Below, piece by piece: positions 18,901 to 25,436 of a stretch of 25,436 bases of DNA. Below the pieces are notes generated by a model. It was not told the DNA's origin, ran no database searches, and saw nothing but the letters and a program-made list of their open reading frames with translations. The number at the start of each line of letters is the position of its first letter. Position 1 is the stretch's first letter. Source of the DNA: an uncultured Clostridia bacterium (GTDB taxonomy: Bacteria > Bacillota_A > Clostridia > Christensenellales > UBA1242); contig CANRFP010000008.1 in the NCBI GenBank assembly GCA_947629895.1, forward strand, positions 1 through 25,436. The letters run 5' to 3'. The position numbers and the translations under genes were made by a program.

Positions 18901-21900
18901 TTGTTTACACAATCAAACCTGTTGAGGTTGAACTTGAAGATTTTAGCATAGAAAAGGTGTTTAACACTCTTGTTGGCGAAAAAACTTTTGTTGGAAATGT
19001 TATAGCATCAACAGGCGAGAGCGTTGCGATTTCATTGACAAGAGACAAAGAAAACGAACTGAATGAACATGTGGGCTCTTATAAGTTGTATCTAGACGGC
19101 TCCGCCACATTTAGCCCAAACTACACTTTGAAAAAAGGCAACGTAAAACTTGTTGAAAATGGCGTTGTGCTAAATGACACCCAAGAACTTGGAATGCTTT
19201 ACATCAGGCAAAGCGGCGGCTTGGAAATTAGATTTGGAGGAACGGATAAAGAAGATTACACAGCCAAGTTTGATGCAGAAGGTTACACGTTTGCTCTGAA
19301 AGTTGTTGGCGGCAATATTGCTCTTCAAATTTTGTGCAAAGGCAGCGTTGTTAAGTCATACAACGTGAAATTCTTTGACAAATCAACAGCAAGCTTCATC
19401 ACAAACGGCACAATTTTGTCTATTTTGCAAGAATATGTTGAAGGGCTTACAACTGCTTTTCGAAGCGAAGCAACGGGCAGCACCGCCGCCAAGGTTTTGG
19501 AAAGTGGGGCATATTTCTATGTTGTGACAATCAGCCCAGATTTTAACGAATACTATCAAACCACAGAAATGTCAAATCAATATAGATTCATTATTGAAAG
19601 ACAAGAAATTAAAACAGATTCTTGGACAATCACAAAAGTTTATGACGGAAACAACACTTTAAAATTGGATTTGGAGGGGCATGCACTCACCGGCGAGGCA
19701 GAAATGTTTGTAACAGCCACATTCTCTTCCATTCATGTTGGCGAAAAATTGAAGGTCACACTTGTGCTTGAAGGTTCAGATGAAAATCTTGCAAACTACA
19801 AACTTACAAAAACCGAATTTACAAATGGCGAAATCACGCCAAGAAACGCAACCATGACTTTTGGCATCAAAGATGCGTTTACATATGGTGAAATTTCAGA
19901 AAAAAATCTGGAAAGTTTAATCACAAGAAAGAGCGTAACTGAAACTGACGGCGGCAACAGTGTTGAGGACATCCTTTATGACAACACCTATTCGCTTTCT
20001 TATGGCGTTAAACTTGCAGACAATGGCGTGGTGCAAAAATCGCAAAGAGGCTTCTATTTTGTGGGCACTTACAGTTTGGATATAAAAGTTAACTATTCAA
20101 CAGACTTTAATCTCACAATTGCTTATAATCCAGCAACTTTCACCATTGGCAAAAAGGTTGTCTCAGATTACCCCGTTACAAAAGCGACAAGAACTGTGCT
20201 TGATGCAGTTGAAAAAGAAATTTTGGACACATATTATGACACAGAAACAGGTGACACTTTAACTTTGCATTACTCAATTTCGGGAGAATATGAAAATACC
20301 GGATATTACAAGGTTGGCACGTATAACTTTGCTTTAGAAGAGGTTACATGCGATGACCTTTCAACTCCAAACTTGCAAGACAACTACTCAATCACAATTG
20401 CAGCAAACAATCAAGGCTTGCAAGTTACAGAAGCGCAGGCAACACTATATATTAAAATTTCAAATGAAGAAATTTTGAAACAAACCTACATTTCAAAGGA
20501 TTATTCTTTCAGCCTTTCAGGAACAACACTCACTTTGAATGGTGAAACAACTGTCACATCTGAAATCAGCTTCTTTATTAAAGACGGAACGAAAAACACC
20601 CCAATTGAAAATGTTAATGCATCAAATCTTACAATTTACAGTGGAATTGCAACCAACACCAAGTTTAAAAATGCGGGCAATTACAATTTGGGCTTGTCTG
20701 GCACCGTTTCTGGCTACACAGCAGTTTCGTTTGACAAAACATATGTTTTTGTTGTTGAAGCAGCAGAAATCACTGTTCCAGACAGCGTCACAAAGGTTTA
20801 TGACGGAAACAATGCTATTGATGTCACAGGAATTTCTGGCGTTTTGGGAAGTGACGATGTGAAAGTCACAGGAAGATATGCCGATACAAATGTAAATGTG
20901 GCTGACGAAACGTGGAATGTTAACCTTACTTTAAGCGGCGAGCAGGCAACGAACTACAAACTTTCCAAAGAGACAATAAAAGGAACAATCACAAAAGCAA
21001 ACGCACATTTTGTTTACAATGGAGTAAGCAATATTGTTTTTGGCACAATCACAAATTCCTATGCTTTTGAAAGATATATTTTGGCGTATGAAGGAACTGA
21101 GGGCAACACAAAACTTGTTAGCATGTCGCAGTATGAACTGAATGTATCGGTGAAAAGAGAGGGCAGTGACGAACTTTACAGTGAGGCCAATTTCTTGCAC
21201 GCAGGAACTTACACAATCACCTTTGCGGCAGTGGAAGAAGGCACAAGAAATTACACGATTGCAAATCTTGAAATCTCACTTACAATCACGGCTTACAGTG
21301 TGGATGTTTCCTTCTCAACAGCGGGGCAAATTCAAGCCACATTTGGAGACAAAGAAACGGAAAATCCACAAATTCCATTTATGTTTAGAACAAACTTAAA
21401 TGAAAGCATACAGCTGATTTTAACAAGAGAAAAAGGAACAGAAAATCAAATTGGCTATTACAAAATCATAGATGCAAAGATTGCCGAAGATGAAGAATAT
21501 TCAAATGACTACACAATCAACTTCTTGGGCGATTTAACTGATTTGGGGGCTTATCAAATTGTTGCTCCACAATTGCCATTGTATGTGCTTTTGAGTGATG
21601 AAGATGTTGTTAATTCTTTGGATTATCAAAATAATAACGAAATAATAAAACTTGAATATGACGGAAAAACCTATTCATCTGTCAGAGTTGACGGAAACGC
21701 AGCGGACGGATACAAACTTGTTATAACCAGCAGCGATGGCTTGGTTTCTCACAGCGAATATCCTTTGAGTTTCTACACAGCAAACGACGATGCATCAGTT
21801 TATACCAAATACACAGAAAACATTGTTGGGCTTTCGGCAAAATTCACATACACAAGCGCAATTTCCAAAAATGTTGGAACATATTGGATGAATGCAACCG

Positions 21901-24900
21901 CAATCACAGCAGGGGATTACTCTCAAACTGTTAAATTTGGCCGATATGGAGAAATTTCATGCTTTGCCATTCAAATCACGCCAAAAACGGTGACTCTGAA
22001 CGTTAATGACAACGTTTTTGAAAGGCCATTCACAAACACGCAAGCAATTTATCACATTTCCAATGTTGATGCACCTACAATGTTGAATGGACTTGTTGAG
22101 GGAGAAGGCTTTGGCTTCACGTTAACATTGTATGAAAACATAGGAACGGAAGAGGCACCTCAAAAGGGAGAGATAGCACAATTTGTCAATGCAAAATCCT
22201 GCATAGTTGAAGGAATGATTGATGAAGATGATGTTGTTGGGGAAAACTACATTTTGGACGTTTCAAAAGTTGAGGGCCGCCTAACAAAAGTCACGCTTGT
22301 TATGGTTATAAACAATGTTGATTTGATTTACAATTATGGCGTTTTAGGTGACAATGCAGACCTTCCTTTTGAATTTGAAAATCCAGAGGGAGTAAGCAAT
22401 TTTGACCTTTACAGAACAAATCACGCCGAAAGACTTGACGTTTCAATTAAAGTTGATGCAGGACAGCTCTCCAGTGCAGGATATTTGAAAGTTGGCACTT
22501 ATGGCGCTCGTGTTTACGAAAAAAGGATTGATGATTTTAATTTGCAATTCAAAGTTGACAGAACAATTTATAACGATGACAATGGTTTAATCAGAGCGGC
22601 AAGAGTGGAAGTTTTGCCAATTAAAATCAGCTTGTCTGAAAAAACGGAAGCTTTTGACAAAATTTTCACAAAAAGATATGACGGAACAAAAGAAGTTCAA
22701 TTCAAAAATGGCGATGACCTTAGGTTTAACATTGATGGCGTTTTGCAAGGCGATGAAGTTTTGATTTCAAAGGTTGAATATGAAAATGCAGGGGACGGCG
22801 AAAAAATTGCAATCATCTTTGAATTTGATGGAAACGATATTGAAAACTATGATTTAAGCCAAATTGAAAATAAATACTTTGGAACAATCACAGCAATAAG
22901 GGTTAAGCTTGAATTTGAAACACATGCCGAAGGGTCAACAGTTGTCAATCAAAACGGTGGAAACGTTTCAGATTTCTTCATCAAATATCCATTTGTGAAC
23001 GGAAACATTTCTGCAAACATTTTGGATAATGCGGTGTTCCCTGTTGAAATCTCTGGAAAAGCCGGACATGCTTTTCTTGGTTGGTATATGTTCTTTGAGG
23101 TTGACAGCAGCTCGGCTGAACTTTTGCGAAGCTATGCGGTTGGACTCGAAAGCGAATATACTGACGGGAAATTTAAAGTTAAAATTGGAAACAACACATA
23201 TTCAATGGATTTCTTTGCAAAATTGCTTGAAGACGCAACTTTGGGCTATTATTACAAAGCTGCCAACTATATTGCGGGTGAGCAAATTACATTTTTGCTT
23301 GAAGCAGAGTGGGAAACAAATTCCTATGAAGTGACAATCAATATTGTTGACGAAAATGGCAATCCATTCCCACAAGAATATGATTTGGTGAGAATTGAGT
23401 ATGCCCATGCAAAAGATGAGAGCGGCCTTTCAAATGTGGTAATGAATGGACACACCTGCAAAGTTAATGTTGTGTTTGACGACATTATGAGAATTGGCTA
23501 TGCAATAAATGACGAAACCAAGTGCCAATTTGTGGGCTTCTATTTGGGAAACGCATATATAAACGAATTGAGCGACGACAATTTCACAATAAACACAACA
23601 CTTCTTCAAATCAAAAACGTTAAAGATGCTTACGTGTTTAATTTGAGATTTAGAATTTCACCTGTTGAAATATCGCTTGACTTCACAGCATGCGAAAATG
23701 CAACAGTTGAAAACACCACAGATTTCCTTTTGCAAGGCGACAGAGTTTGGGTTTACAACACAAATTATTTTGCTCTTAAAGAAAACGATATGACCCTTGC
23801 AGCGCTCTTGGAACTTGCACAATATGGCAATGTGGGCTATGACTTAACGCAAATCAATGAAATTGATGCTGCAAACTTTGGCAGCACGCATCTTTATGAA
23901 ATTTTGCCAAGCAGCCCGGTTGACAGTCGATATGTTTTAAATCTTGTTGGGCGATTTGCTCCAAAACAAATTGAAGTCACTTTGCACTTTGGCTATTTGG
24001 AGGACGAAGAGGAAAAAATTGAAAATCAAACAATAGCCTTTGGCACAGCCTTTGGTGAAGCGGATTGGTGGCAAGCAGTGACAAGGCTTGGTTATGATTT
24101 TGTTGAGTGGAACACATCTGCTGCCGGCGACGGAAAAACTATAGACGAACAAACACAAGTTGACCAAGAAGAAAAATATGAGCTTTATGCAATTTGGGAA
24201 AAGCAAAAAGTGACCATTCATTTCGAGGTTACAAACGCAACGATTGTGTTTGACACTTTTGAAGGCTTGAACATCACAAGATATGATTGGGGATATGAAA
24301 TAAACAGAATTGATTTTGAAACCACAGTTGCTTTCACAATCACTCCAAATCTTGGATATGAAATTGGAGAATTGCCAAGGGGATTTGTTTTGCTTCCAAG
24401 CGGAAAATATCAATTCACAATCCCAGCCAACACAGACGGGCAACAATTCTTAACTTACACAATTGAAATTAACAAACAGAACAACGAAATTGTGCTGCAA
24501 GGCGATGACCACATTGCACAATTTGCAGCGTTTGAGGGCGACACCACAAAGCAAATTGAGGGCGGAAAGTTTAATGTTCTCACAGACAATGCATTTAGAA
24601 TTGAGGTGACCGCCGCCAAAGGTTATGAATTGATGCAAGATTTTGATGTGGTTGGCAATCCAGAAGAAAACACCAATTTTGTTGTTTCTTCAAATCTTGA
24701 AAACAGAACAGTTGAAGGGCAAATTGTTTCCGTTTTAACTGTTTACATCACCGGAATAAAGAGTGGATTAACCTTCACTTTTGCCACAGCAGCACGTTCA
24801 AATAGAATTTCCATAACTTTCCAAACCCCAGAAGGCAACACAAATGAGCAGACGGTCAGTGAAGTGTATTATGAAAACAATTCTCACGCCGTCACAACAA

Positions 24901-25436
24901 CAAATTATGAACTTTATTTGCTCACAGGGCAAACGCTTGTTGTTCACGTGAAATTTGCTTATGGGTTTAAGTATGAAAATGGAAATTGCACAGCAAACGG
25001 AGTTACAGTTTCTGACATCGAAACAACGGAATATGTTGGCTATTACAAATTTGTGCTTTCTGGCGCGCAAACAGATGCCACAATTACAATTTCTGCAAAG
25101 AGAGAGCAATTCACCTTAACGGTTGAAGTTCGTTCGTATGATGCAGAAGGACGCTTGGTTGTTGATGGCGTTGCTGGCAACGAAGCCTTGGTTAATGGCG
25201 AAGATGCAAGTGCCGGCGTTAAAATCGATTACAACACCAAAGCAAGATTGTCAATTAAAACGGCTCCGGCATTTGGATTTGAGGGCTGGCTATATGCATA
25301 TGAAGACCATCCTTTTGACACAAGCGAAAGCACAACTTACACAGTCACTGCCGACACAACCATTTATGCGGCATTCTATGAAGGCGAGAACTATGTCATT
25401 TGGTTTGGCTCTGTTCTTTTGGACACAAGTTATTTC
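9903..25436 (+). CDS. Giant secreted multidomain surface protein (C-terminus beyond window)
   Basis: From ATG 9903 the frame stays open to the last base, exactly 5178 codons with no stop; I read every line in this phase. The start has GAGGAG (9893-9898) 4 nt upstream and opens a clear signal peptide. Domain order by residue: signal peptide 1-31; GLUG-type beta-helix in two blocks, about 76-400 and 510-650; InlB_B-like repeats about 672-800, a degenerate one about 865-945, and three about 1720-2061; a YDG-like unit near 1604; an unrecognised stretch about 2062-2890 that ends in an Ig-like part; MBG/YDG-like domains about 2900-4335; and InlB_B-like repeats about 4336-4770 and 5070-5166. It is rich in Asn, Thr, Glu, Phe and Tyr and poor in Cys. 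Such proteins are usually adhesins or cell-envelope proteins of gut bacteria; binding partner and anchor are unknown. Codon use looks like that of the neighbours, so transfer is not evident. The gene is monocistronic as far as can be seen. Confidence 0.95.
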   Translation, partial: MKKNFFFLFVLIFSICGVLNFFEIPSQVSYAISTNVSSWQLPNGKTSYEDLDKNDFAGVTNSDYLFIEKGQGQEQEVYINSARGFAYFAYLVNNGDMMSNNNVYLTTDVDLGNYEWAPIFNFQGNFDGEGHYIYNLELTKGSKVATVMDETYYAGLFGNYHADAEKKISNLHLRNVNIAIAETANPFPTHIGGLVAALGSDDYSTNVLGTVEGCSVSGNISVTSSSNEEINVGGVFGSVSTHNWTGRMPTVQQIMSTATITVDAPLANVGGIVGAASCIDLQKSYSTSNITFSSQGGNGQRSAVGGIVGNINTNRNTTDIRKTNISNCYFAGELNSSRAGYVDIGGIAGRFYVYGDKTKNEISNVYSTAKISAGASETEKGGIIGFVTWQSSSNGDGVLKNAFAIENGNKTLTALNELYNLDDTIQERRSFVCQNCVGDNADLAMRIRTKGFYQDEIIWGEENAWDFDFTWAIQYGVNDGLPYLVGVYQMGAANNDQDLSGDNKLKGLGTADNPYLIETAGDLAYFTANYGKGAYDGTNQYYSLQNDIDLLNKTWVPIGTASKYFSGVFDGNEHTISNLTCSYLNAFASIGLFGYTENAVIKNLTIENCDFYSTDETVVKGAFVGTAGENTYLINVDNKTSLNDVGDDGDTNVTKIKGKLNLTDTSGTYAGYDITIDPNGGTFYGRGNDEKDGEYRGEYHIILNEKGEVVALQNIDETYIDETYGKSIPGLSTQFGQADTIIRRGYKRLGFSTEKPSSSNSYQIRETDSSAKLLLDGAGIVDEATNLQLYTVWLSGEGGKFFTEEVYVVYNQYEIANFNALDNADAEYLKAGNNNLYVDGEKFNLNDFEATYGLGKVEGEANNLYVKFNLIYDSKSTEYEDVLWGQPQYKSEDGTIKHLREGFEIAYLHADFNNASKKFEGDAKENSKVEFINDNYDKILYAEWRGFSTSGEDEKVAKQTFKITFRKTEEEGTRKWAGFNTFEWSDVFGTGLKSNIKLEGHNANNGVVTFSQNSVSGQGDDDLVVEYTFGTNYSDKMDNYLRFYANILPGFTFTTATLNELPDSNFGKLTTKNDESLVFRATQESVFYNLVGNQNITISVERTLIASDFSASKEVVYGLSPNLNLRGATQYNLVVGGQTFEGKNSNTIFGYSFEENKVLFFTTTSEGGKNTYSITEEQLNGSPLVSDGEQLLFKVDYTLNANENYSIYYLYTFERRENEEHTSEDWFALYQSNESGSKEFLIAAMKKPTEDENETKKSQLLTFMHNDLNLIYKTNNGSRFQERNANAENAEICPLASEQENVTEGYFKYSNLQKFDEGTITLSTEYTSILVEYRYEYNKDEGKNEEIFDQFLNSAGGQALLAEKTTQTSKGIEAKVSGKMADDAAKYFKISKIEVNQTEGTPSVGLQTTQESADFDFEILASNWEAGRYLLTVTFVDLTYTVNFGAKFVSHSSMSSFENLVNGRNNSAGYETYLKNFGEQETFLTLDDVLKSTESSIVSVALEYQGSSVGLLQVNGLLYNDQISIAPAETAGVQHYGFLLRTNLRRELNQNANYAQTLGSIYDNISAMNGVNSGVGLYILNIIAIFEVKELSLDLSNSVVIKDYNGTGVEETTTLKALNLTGSVENLGENYVYNYNDIAQTKVKTDFTFTLGQSNASFYDIAGVRLGYNDGAFTQVDEWQNEGENPQIYAQDFKECFNSLLEEQSDITKKYSFQFVIKQHKAEITFHSGAAEGEYRASGARVARAGEIMSGGRDVVNSTYKKTLYFGQSVEFANDQTDEYENINTLFGTRKGYGFGGWNVYGKSGEDRADKTLLDNTFAFATNFNKIFAQHAEGSNLWQIHIYKIWAPKAYEITFNGNGNDENANPNPNVIRAYFDAPFSFNAIPRNVTRFGYTLLGWEINLGELGETLLFEYKDGVFTFNSELIQNGKVVVGGREYFVQDDENWLLCIDENISLFASWQANSYKVTVDYNRSGVETDNKVYDVFYGQTSGFKELLDDVKSQNLERSHFTFEGVFYVYNSIYQEVTETDVLTNATLGAVFPQGAPADSNVLTLYVGWAYDNDNPYVLSLSDTNFGEDVYRGEAYAKNLTDKFNSSNVENCVGFNLSTGTKLISLVENNNVSVSWQIGLNGELNPVQYFATDVGDYYFTLYINLKDNAVMPKNISSISIGLRYSITPAEIVFERNEERARFVFAKKIIEPYYPEEDINKLTSFGTVNTQNSVAKFIADKENTKNSGDETKITTASVQEIYEYILVKFYLMGVSSGEEYKGYKNWTYQNYVNYKAESGENVQNILKNLNYFEYYSYGAEANRFDAFFADVINFKAGSLAQTKGVQIQSVKVLTEFGTFVPNSRYTIRLYLTATEQKMLNNFQLERDGEDYYVDFDQAFLLKQTLELQNRDNFVEVYYIDGEKNRQVGFNVDVAVSDTDLQAKIKLAKDFLYNTYGQTYYLVDSKNYIFVAANAYTSNMGTAEVDTQYNYKDETNYIYLSGVSLLALRDINVDANSFQFDNVESYFNLTMNEGYVFTIKNTKGVAHITVQARYYTLDAESGFGSYILNAERLISLGIDTNILNDFLYVSEIGYNVDGVAGTINLEEEKIFEGRKQIFANTASGEVGVHLADIEISNGYTVEIFASSAVTQINFSTRATINDNIAIFKWSETTSTITNFAQTWEVQKSSGNRSTKTWRPSEEGSNNLEWYAIFTDIVEVDYTNIPGDEASAFIKIGQTKYEDVIKPEVNGFTLNKLVLSTNEDLQFEGLFDAATGFYKPHFATDNRIKIFQPIEIKTYWEIDNTIEYIAYNGDEYVYTADVYTFTDVWTVETLLYITNENTTLFTYSYEWSKGNQIISKTQEFSLAGKGTYQESGLYRLTISSKLKDEYLHFVDEDTQTTGSTYYEFTLQFLRRKVTKIEPSATESYFAGSSRNQISSWGLTVTYEDAAEEEEEFSIVYNSADFVVTYAGKVVAAMIDAGEYTIKYKLRSDLYDISALDRANVVEDGGQECYQFVYTIKPVEVELEDFSIEKVFNTLVGEKTFVGNVIASTGESVAISLTRDKENELNEHVGSYKLYLDGSATFSPNYTLKKGNVKLVENGVVLNDTQELGMLYIRQSGGLEIRFGGTDKEDYTAKFDAEGYTFALKVVGGNIALQILCKGSVVKSYNVKFFDKSTASFITNGTILSILQEYVEGLTTAFRSEATGSTAAKVLESGAYFYVVTISPDFNEYYQTTEMSNQYRFIIERQEIKTDSWTITKVYDGNNTLKLDLEGHALTGEAEMFVTATFSSIHVGEKLKVTLVLEGSDENLANYKLTKTEFTNGEITPRNATMTFGIKDAFTYGEISEKNLESLITRKSVTETDGGNSVEDILYDNTYSLSYGVKLADNGVVQKSQRGFYFVGTYSLDIKVNYSTDFNLTIAYNPATFTIGKKVVSDYPVTKATRTVLDAVEKEILDTYYDTETGDTLTLHYSISGEYENTGYYKVGTYNFALEEVTCDDLSTPNLQDNYSITIAANNQGLQVTEAQATLYIKISNEEILKQTYISKDYSFSLSGTTLTLNGETTVTSEISFFIKDGTKNTPIENVNASNLTIYSGIATNTKFKNAGNYNLGLSGTVSGYTAVSFDKTYVFVVEAAEITVPDSVTKVYDGNNAIDVTGISGVLGSDDVKVTGRYADTNVNVADETWNVNLTLSGEQATNYKLSKETIKGTITKANAHFVYNGVSNIVFGTITNSYAFERYILAYEGTEGNTKLVSMSQYELNVSVKREGSDELYSEANFLHAGTYTITFAAVEEGTRNYTIANLEISLTITAYSVDVSFSTAGQIQATFGDKETENPQIPFMFRTNLNESIQLILTREKGTENQIGYYKIIDAKIAEDEEYSNDYTINFLGDLTDLGAYQIVAPQLPLYVLLSDEDVVNSLDYQNNNEIIKLEYDGKTYSSVRVDGNAADGYKLVITSSDGLVSHSEYPLSFYTANDDASVYTKYTENIVGLSAKFTYTSAISKNVGTYWMNATAITAGDYSQTVKFGRYGEISCFAIQITPKTVTLNVNDNVFERPFTNTQAIYHISNVDAPTMLNGLVEGEGFGFTLTLYENIGTEEAPQKGEIAQFVNAKSCIVEGMIDEDDVVGENYILDVSKVEGRLTKVTLVMVINNVDLIYNYGVLGDNADLPFEFENPEGVSNFDLYRTNHAERLDVSIKVDAGQLSSAGYLKVGTYGARVYEKRIDDFNLQFKVDRTIYNDDNGLIRAARVEVLPIKISLSEKTEAFDKIFTKRYDGTKEVQFKNGDDLRFNIDGVLQGDEVLISKVEYENAGDGEKIAIIFEFDGNDIENYDLSQIENKYFGTITAIRVKLEFETHAEGSTVVNQNGGNVSDFFIKYPFVNGNISANILDNAVFPVEISGKAGHAFLGWYMFFEVDSSSAELLRSYAVGLESEYTDGKFKVKIGNNTYSMDFFAKLLEDATLGYYYKAANYIAGEQITFLLEAEWETNSYEVTINIVDENGNPFPQEYDLVRIEYAHAKDESGLSNVVMNGHTCKVNVVFDDIMRIGYAINDETKCQFVGFYLGNAYINELSDDNFTINTTLLQIKNVKDAYVFNLRFRISPVEISLDFTACENATVENTTDFLLQGDRVWVYNTNYFALKENDMTLAALLELAQYGNVGYDLTQINEIDAANFGSTHLYEILPSSPVDSRYVLNLVGRFAPKQIEVTLHFGYLEDEEEKIENQTIAFGTAFGEADWWQAVTRLGYDFVEWNTSAAGDGKTIDEQTQVDQEEKYELYAIWEKQKVTIHFEVTNATIVFDTFEGLNITRYDWGYEINRIDFETTVAFTITPNLGYEIGELPRGFVLLPSGKYQFTIPANTDGQQFLTYTIEINKQNNEIVLQGDDHIAQFAAFEGDTTKQIEGGKFNVLTDNAFRIEVTAAKGYELMQDFDVVGNPEENTNFVVSSNLENRTVEGQIVSVLTVYITGIKSGLTFTFATAARSNRISITFQTPEGNTNEQTVSEVYYENNSHAVTTTNYELYLLTGQTLVVHVKFAYGFKYENGNCTANGVTVSDIETTEYVGYYKFVLSGAQTDATITISAKREQFTLTVEVRSYDAEGRLVVDGVAGNEALVNGEDASAGVKIDYNTKARLSIKTAPAFGFEGWLYAYEDHPFDTSESTTYTVTADTTIYAAFYEGENYVIWFGSVLLDTSYF
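10128..11100 (+). other. GLUG-type beta-helix block 1
   Basis: About residues 76-400. It opens with FAYFAYLVNNGD and YLTTDVDLGNYEWAPI, the usual entry to GLUG-rich modules, then repeats a glycine motif: AGLFGN (154), GGLVAA (192), GGVFGS (233), GGIVGA (270), GGIVGN (305), GGIAGR (345) and GGIIGF (381). Spacing is 35-41 residues, as expected for coils of a right-handed beta-helix. Confidence 0.8.
11430..11853 (+). other. GLUG-type beta-helix block 2
   Basis: About residues 510-650. A second copy of the entry module (NPYLIETAGDLAYFTANYGKG, split here by position; then DIDLLNKTWVPIG and GVFDGNEHTISNLT) leads into IGLFGYTENAVIKNLTIEN and AFVGTAGENTYLINV. It is shorter than block 1, with about two coils. 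Confidence 0.75.
11916..12740 (+). other. InlB_B-like repeats, first group
   Basis: About residues 672-945. YDITIDPNGGTFYGRG, a GYKRLGF core and LQLYTVWLSG form one Listeria-Bacteroides-type repeat. A degenerate second unit ends in ILYAEWRGF. These beta-grasp-like modules are common stalk or adhesion units in Gram-positive surface proteins. Confidence 0.65.
12045..12074 (+). repeat. 15-bp tandem duplication in frame
   Basis: ATAGATGAAACTTAT occurs twice back to back (12045-12059 and 12060-12074), encoding IDETY twice. Being a multiple of three, it keeps the frame. It is the only exact head-to-tail repeat I noticed in the giant gene. Confidence 0.9.
12741..15059 (+). other. Largely unrecognised region of the giant protein
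   Basis: About residues 947-1719. Composition suggests beta-rich extracellular modules, but I recognise no family except a possible YDG-like unit near residue 1604 (DYNGTG, followed by TLKALNLTGSVENLGENY). There is no coiled coil, transmembrane segment or catalytic motif that I can see. Confidence 0.6.
15060..16085 (+). other. InlB_B-like repeats, second group (three units)
   Basis: About residues 1720-2061. Unit 1 has AEITFHSGAAEGEY and GYGFGGWNVYG, ending IYKIWAPKA. Unit 2 has YEITFNGNGNDEN and RFGYTLLGWEI, ending ISLFASWQA. Unit 3 begins YKVTVDYNRSG and ends LYVGWAY. The G-Y-x-F/L-x-G-W core and the terminal aromatic-x-x-W strand are the family hallmarks. Confidence 0.8.
16086..18590 (+). 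other. Unrecognised central region of the giant protein
   Basis: About residues 2062-2896. No family is recognisable for most of it. A short stretch near residues 2830-2875 (YEWSKGNQIISKTQEF, then GTYQESGLYRLTIS) has the look of an Ig-like domain with a Trp core and Tyr corner. The frame is intact throughout. Confidence 0.6.
18598..22907 (+). other. MBG/YDG-like domain cluster
   Basis: About residues 2900-4335. YDG-type signatures occur at KVYDGN (Tyr3247), KVYDGN (Tyr3633), EYDGKT (Tyr3919) and RYDGTK (Tyr4259), each with downstream patterns such as NYKLTK or NYKLSK and G-x-I-T closing strands. Degenerate MBG-like units lie between. The two KVYDGN copies share about 17 identical bases, while the rest is well diverged. 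These modules are typical of long repetitive adhesins. Confidence 0.75.
22908..24207 (+). other. InlB_B-like repeats, third group
   Basis: About residues 4336-4769. Units include KLEFETHAEGSTV with GHAFLGWYMFF, a divergent unit starting YEVTINIVDENGN, and a clear unit EVTLHFGYLEDEEE with RLGYDFVEWNTS ending YELYAIWEKQ. Confidence 0.7.
24208..25436 (+). other. C-terminal visible part with a last InlB_B-like unit
   Basis: About residues 4769-5178. Several beta-rich segments of the 'VTITFEV...GYE' kind are followed by a final unit at about 5070-5166 with PAFGFEGWLYAYED and TTIYAAFYEGE. The frame is still open at the last base. No LPXTG, S-layer or transmembrane anchor has appeared yet. Confidence 0.65.

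Noticed and set aside
18598..22907. CRISPR or DNA tandem-repeat array
   Set aside because: The repetition is at protein level only. The nucleotide copies are diverged and not evenly spaced, and there are no short conserved repeats with unique spacers.
23937..24446. 169-codon open frame on the - strand
   Set aside because: It lies opposite the intact giant frame, which has domain patterns here. Several similar short frames within 10041-25109 on both strands are rejected for the same reason.
9903..25436. Recent horizontal gain of the giant gene
   Set aside because: Codon choice and base composition look like the left-hand genes by eye, and no integrase, insertion sequence or attachment repeat is visible at its left border. 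The right border is not in the window.
1..25436. tRNA, rRNA or mobile elements
   Set aside because: No cloverleaf, rRNA segment, transposase or terminal inverted repeat pair could be seen on either strand.

Overview
The window looks like a chromosomal segment of a low-GC Gram-positive bacterium, most likely an uncultured gut member of the Bacillota/Clostridia. The evidence is strong AGGAGG-type ribosome binding sites, sigma-A-like promoters, intrinsic terminators, a clostridial-type long GluRS, a lipobox lipoprotein and a very large secreted protein of a kind common in gut Clostridia. TGA is used as a stop codon (genes ending at 3481 and 5749), so this is the standard bacterial code and not a Mycoplasma code. 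The lineage is inference; no rRNA or marker tree is available here.

Layout, all on the + strand. Bases 1-72 are the last 23 codons of an upstream gene, closed by a strong terminator. A perfect inverted repeat and an extended -10 promoter lead into typA/bipA (241-2073), which ends in its own terminator. A promoter nested inside that terminator starts a C45-type acyltransferase/peptidase gene (2139-3182). A consensus promoter at 3195-3223 then opens a probable six-gene operon (3230-9634): a small two-helix membrane protein, the replicative helicase dnaB, a membrane-anchored helical protein, a lipoprotein, gltX and trpS. It closes at a terminator whose stem contains the trpS stop codon. An AT-rich spacer with a TATAAT promoter follows.

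From 9903 to the last base (25436) one uninterrupted reading frame runs off the window: 5178 codons with no stop. I read the whole frame by eye in one phase. Because its stop codon lies outside the window, it is easily missed by callers that require a complete ORF, and the many short ORFs inside it are shadows. The product is a giant secreted surface protein: signal peptide, GLUG-type beta-helix with glycine motifs every 35-41 residues, InlB_B-like (Listeria-Bacteroides) repeats, long unrecognised stretches, a cluster of YDG/MBG-like domains, and more InlB_B-like repeats. Its C-terminus and any cell-wall anchor are beyond the window.

How the parts fit: the left 9.6 kb is housekeeping (translation GTPase, replication helicase, two aminoacyl-tRNA synthetases) with two unrecognised exported proteins embedded in the operon. 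The right 15.5 kb is an accessory surface gene. Two genes (2139 and 3230) have promoters placed so that transcription should begin on or next to the A of the ATG, with no Shine-Dalgarno, which suggests leaderless mRNAs. The most notable items are the giant open frame, the predicted leaderless starts, the promoter nested in a terminator, and the dnaB-linked exported pair.
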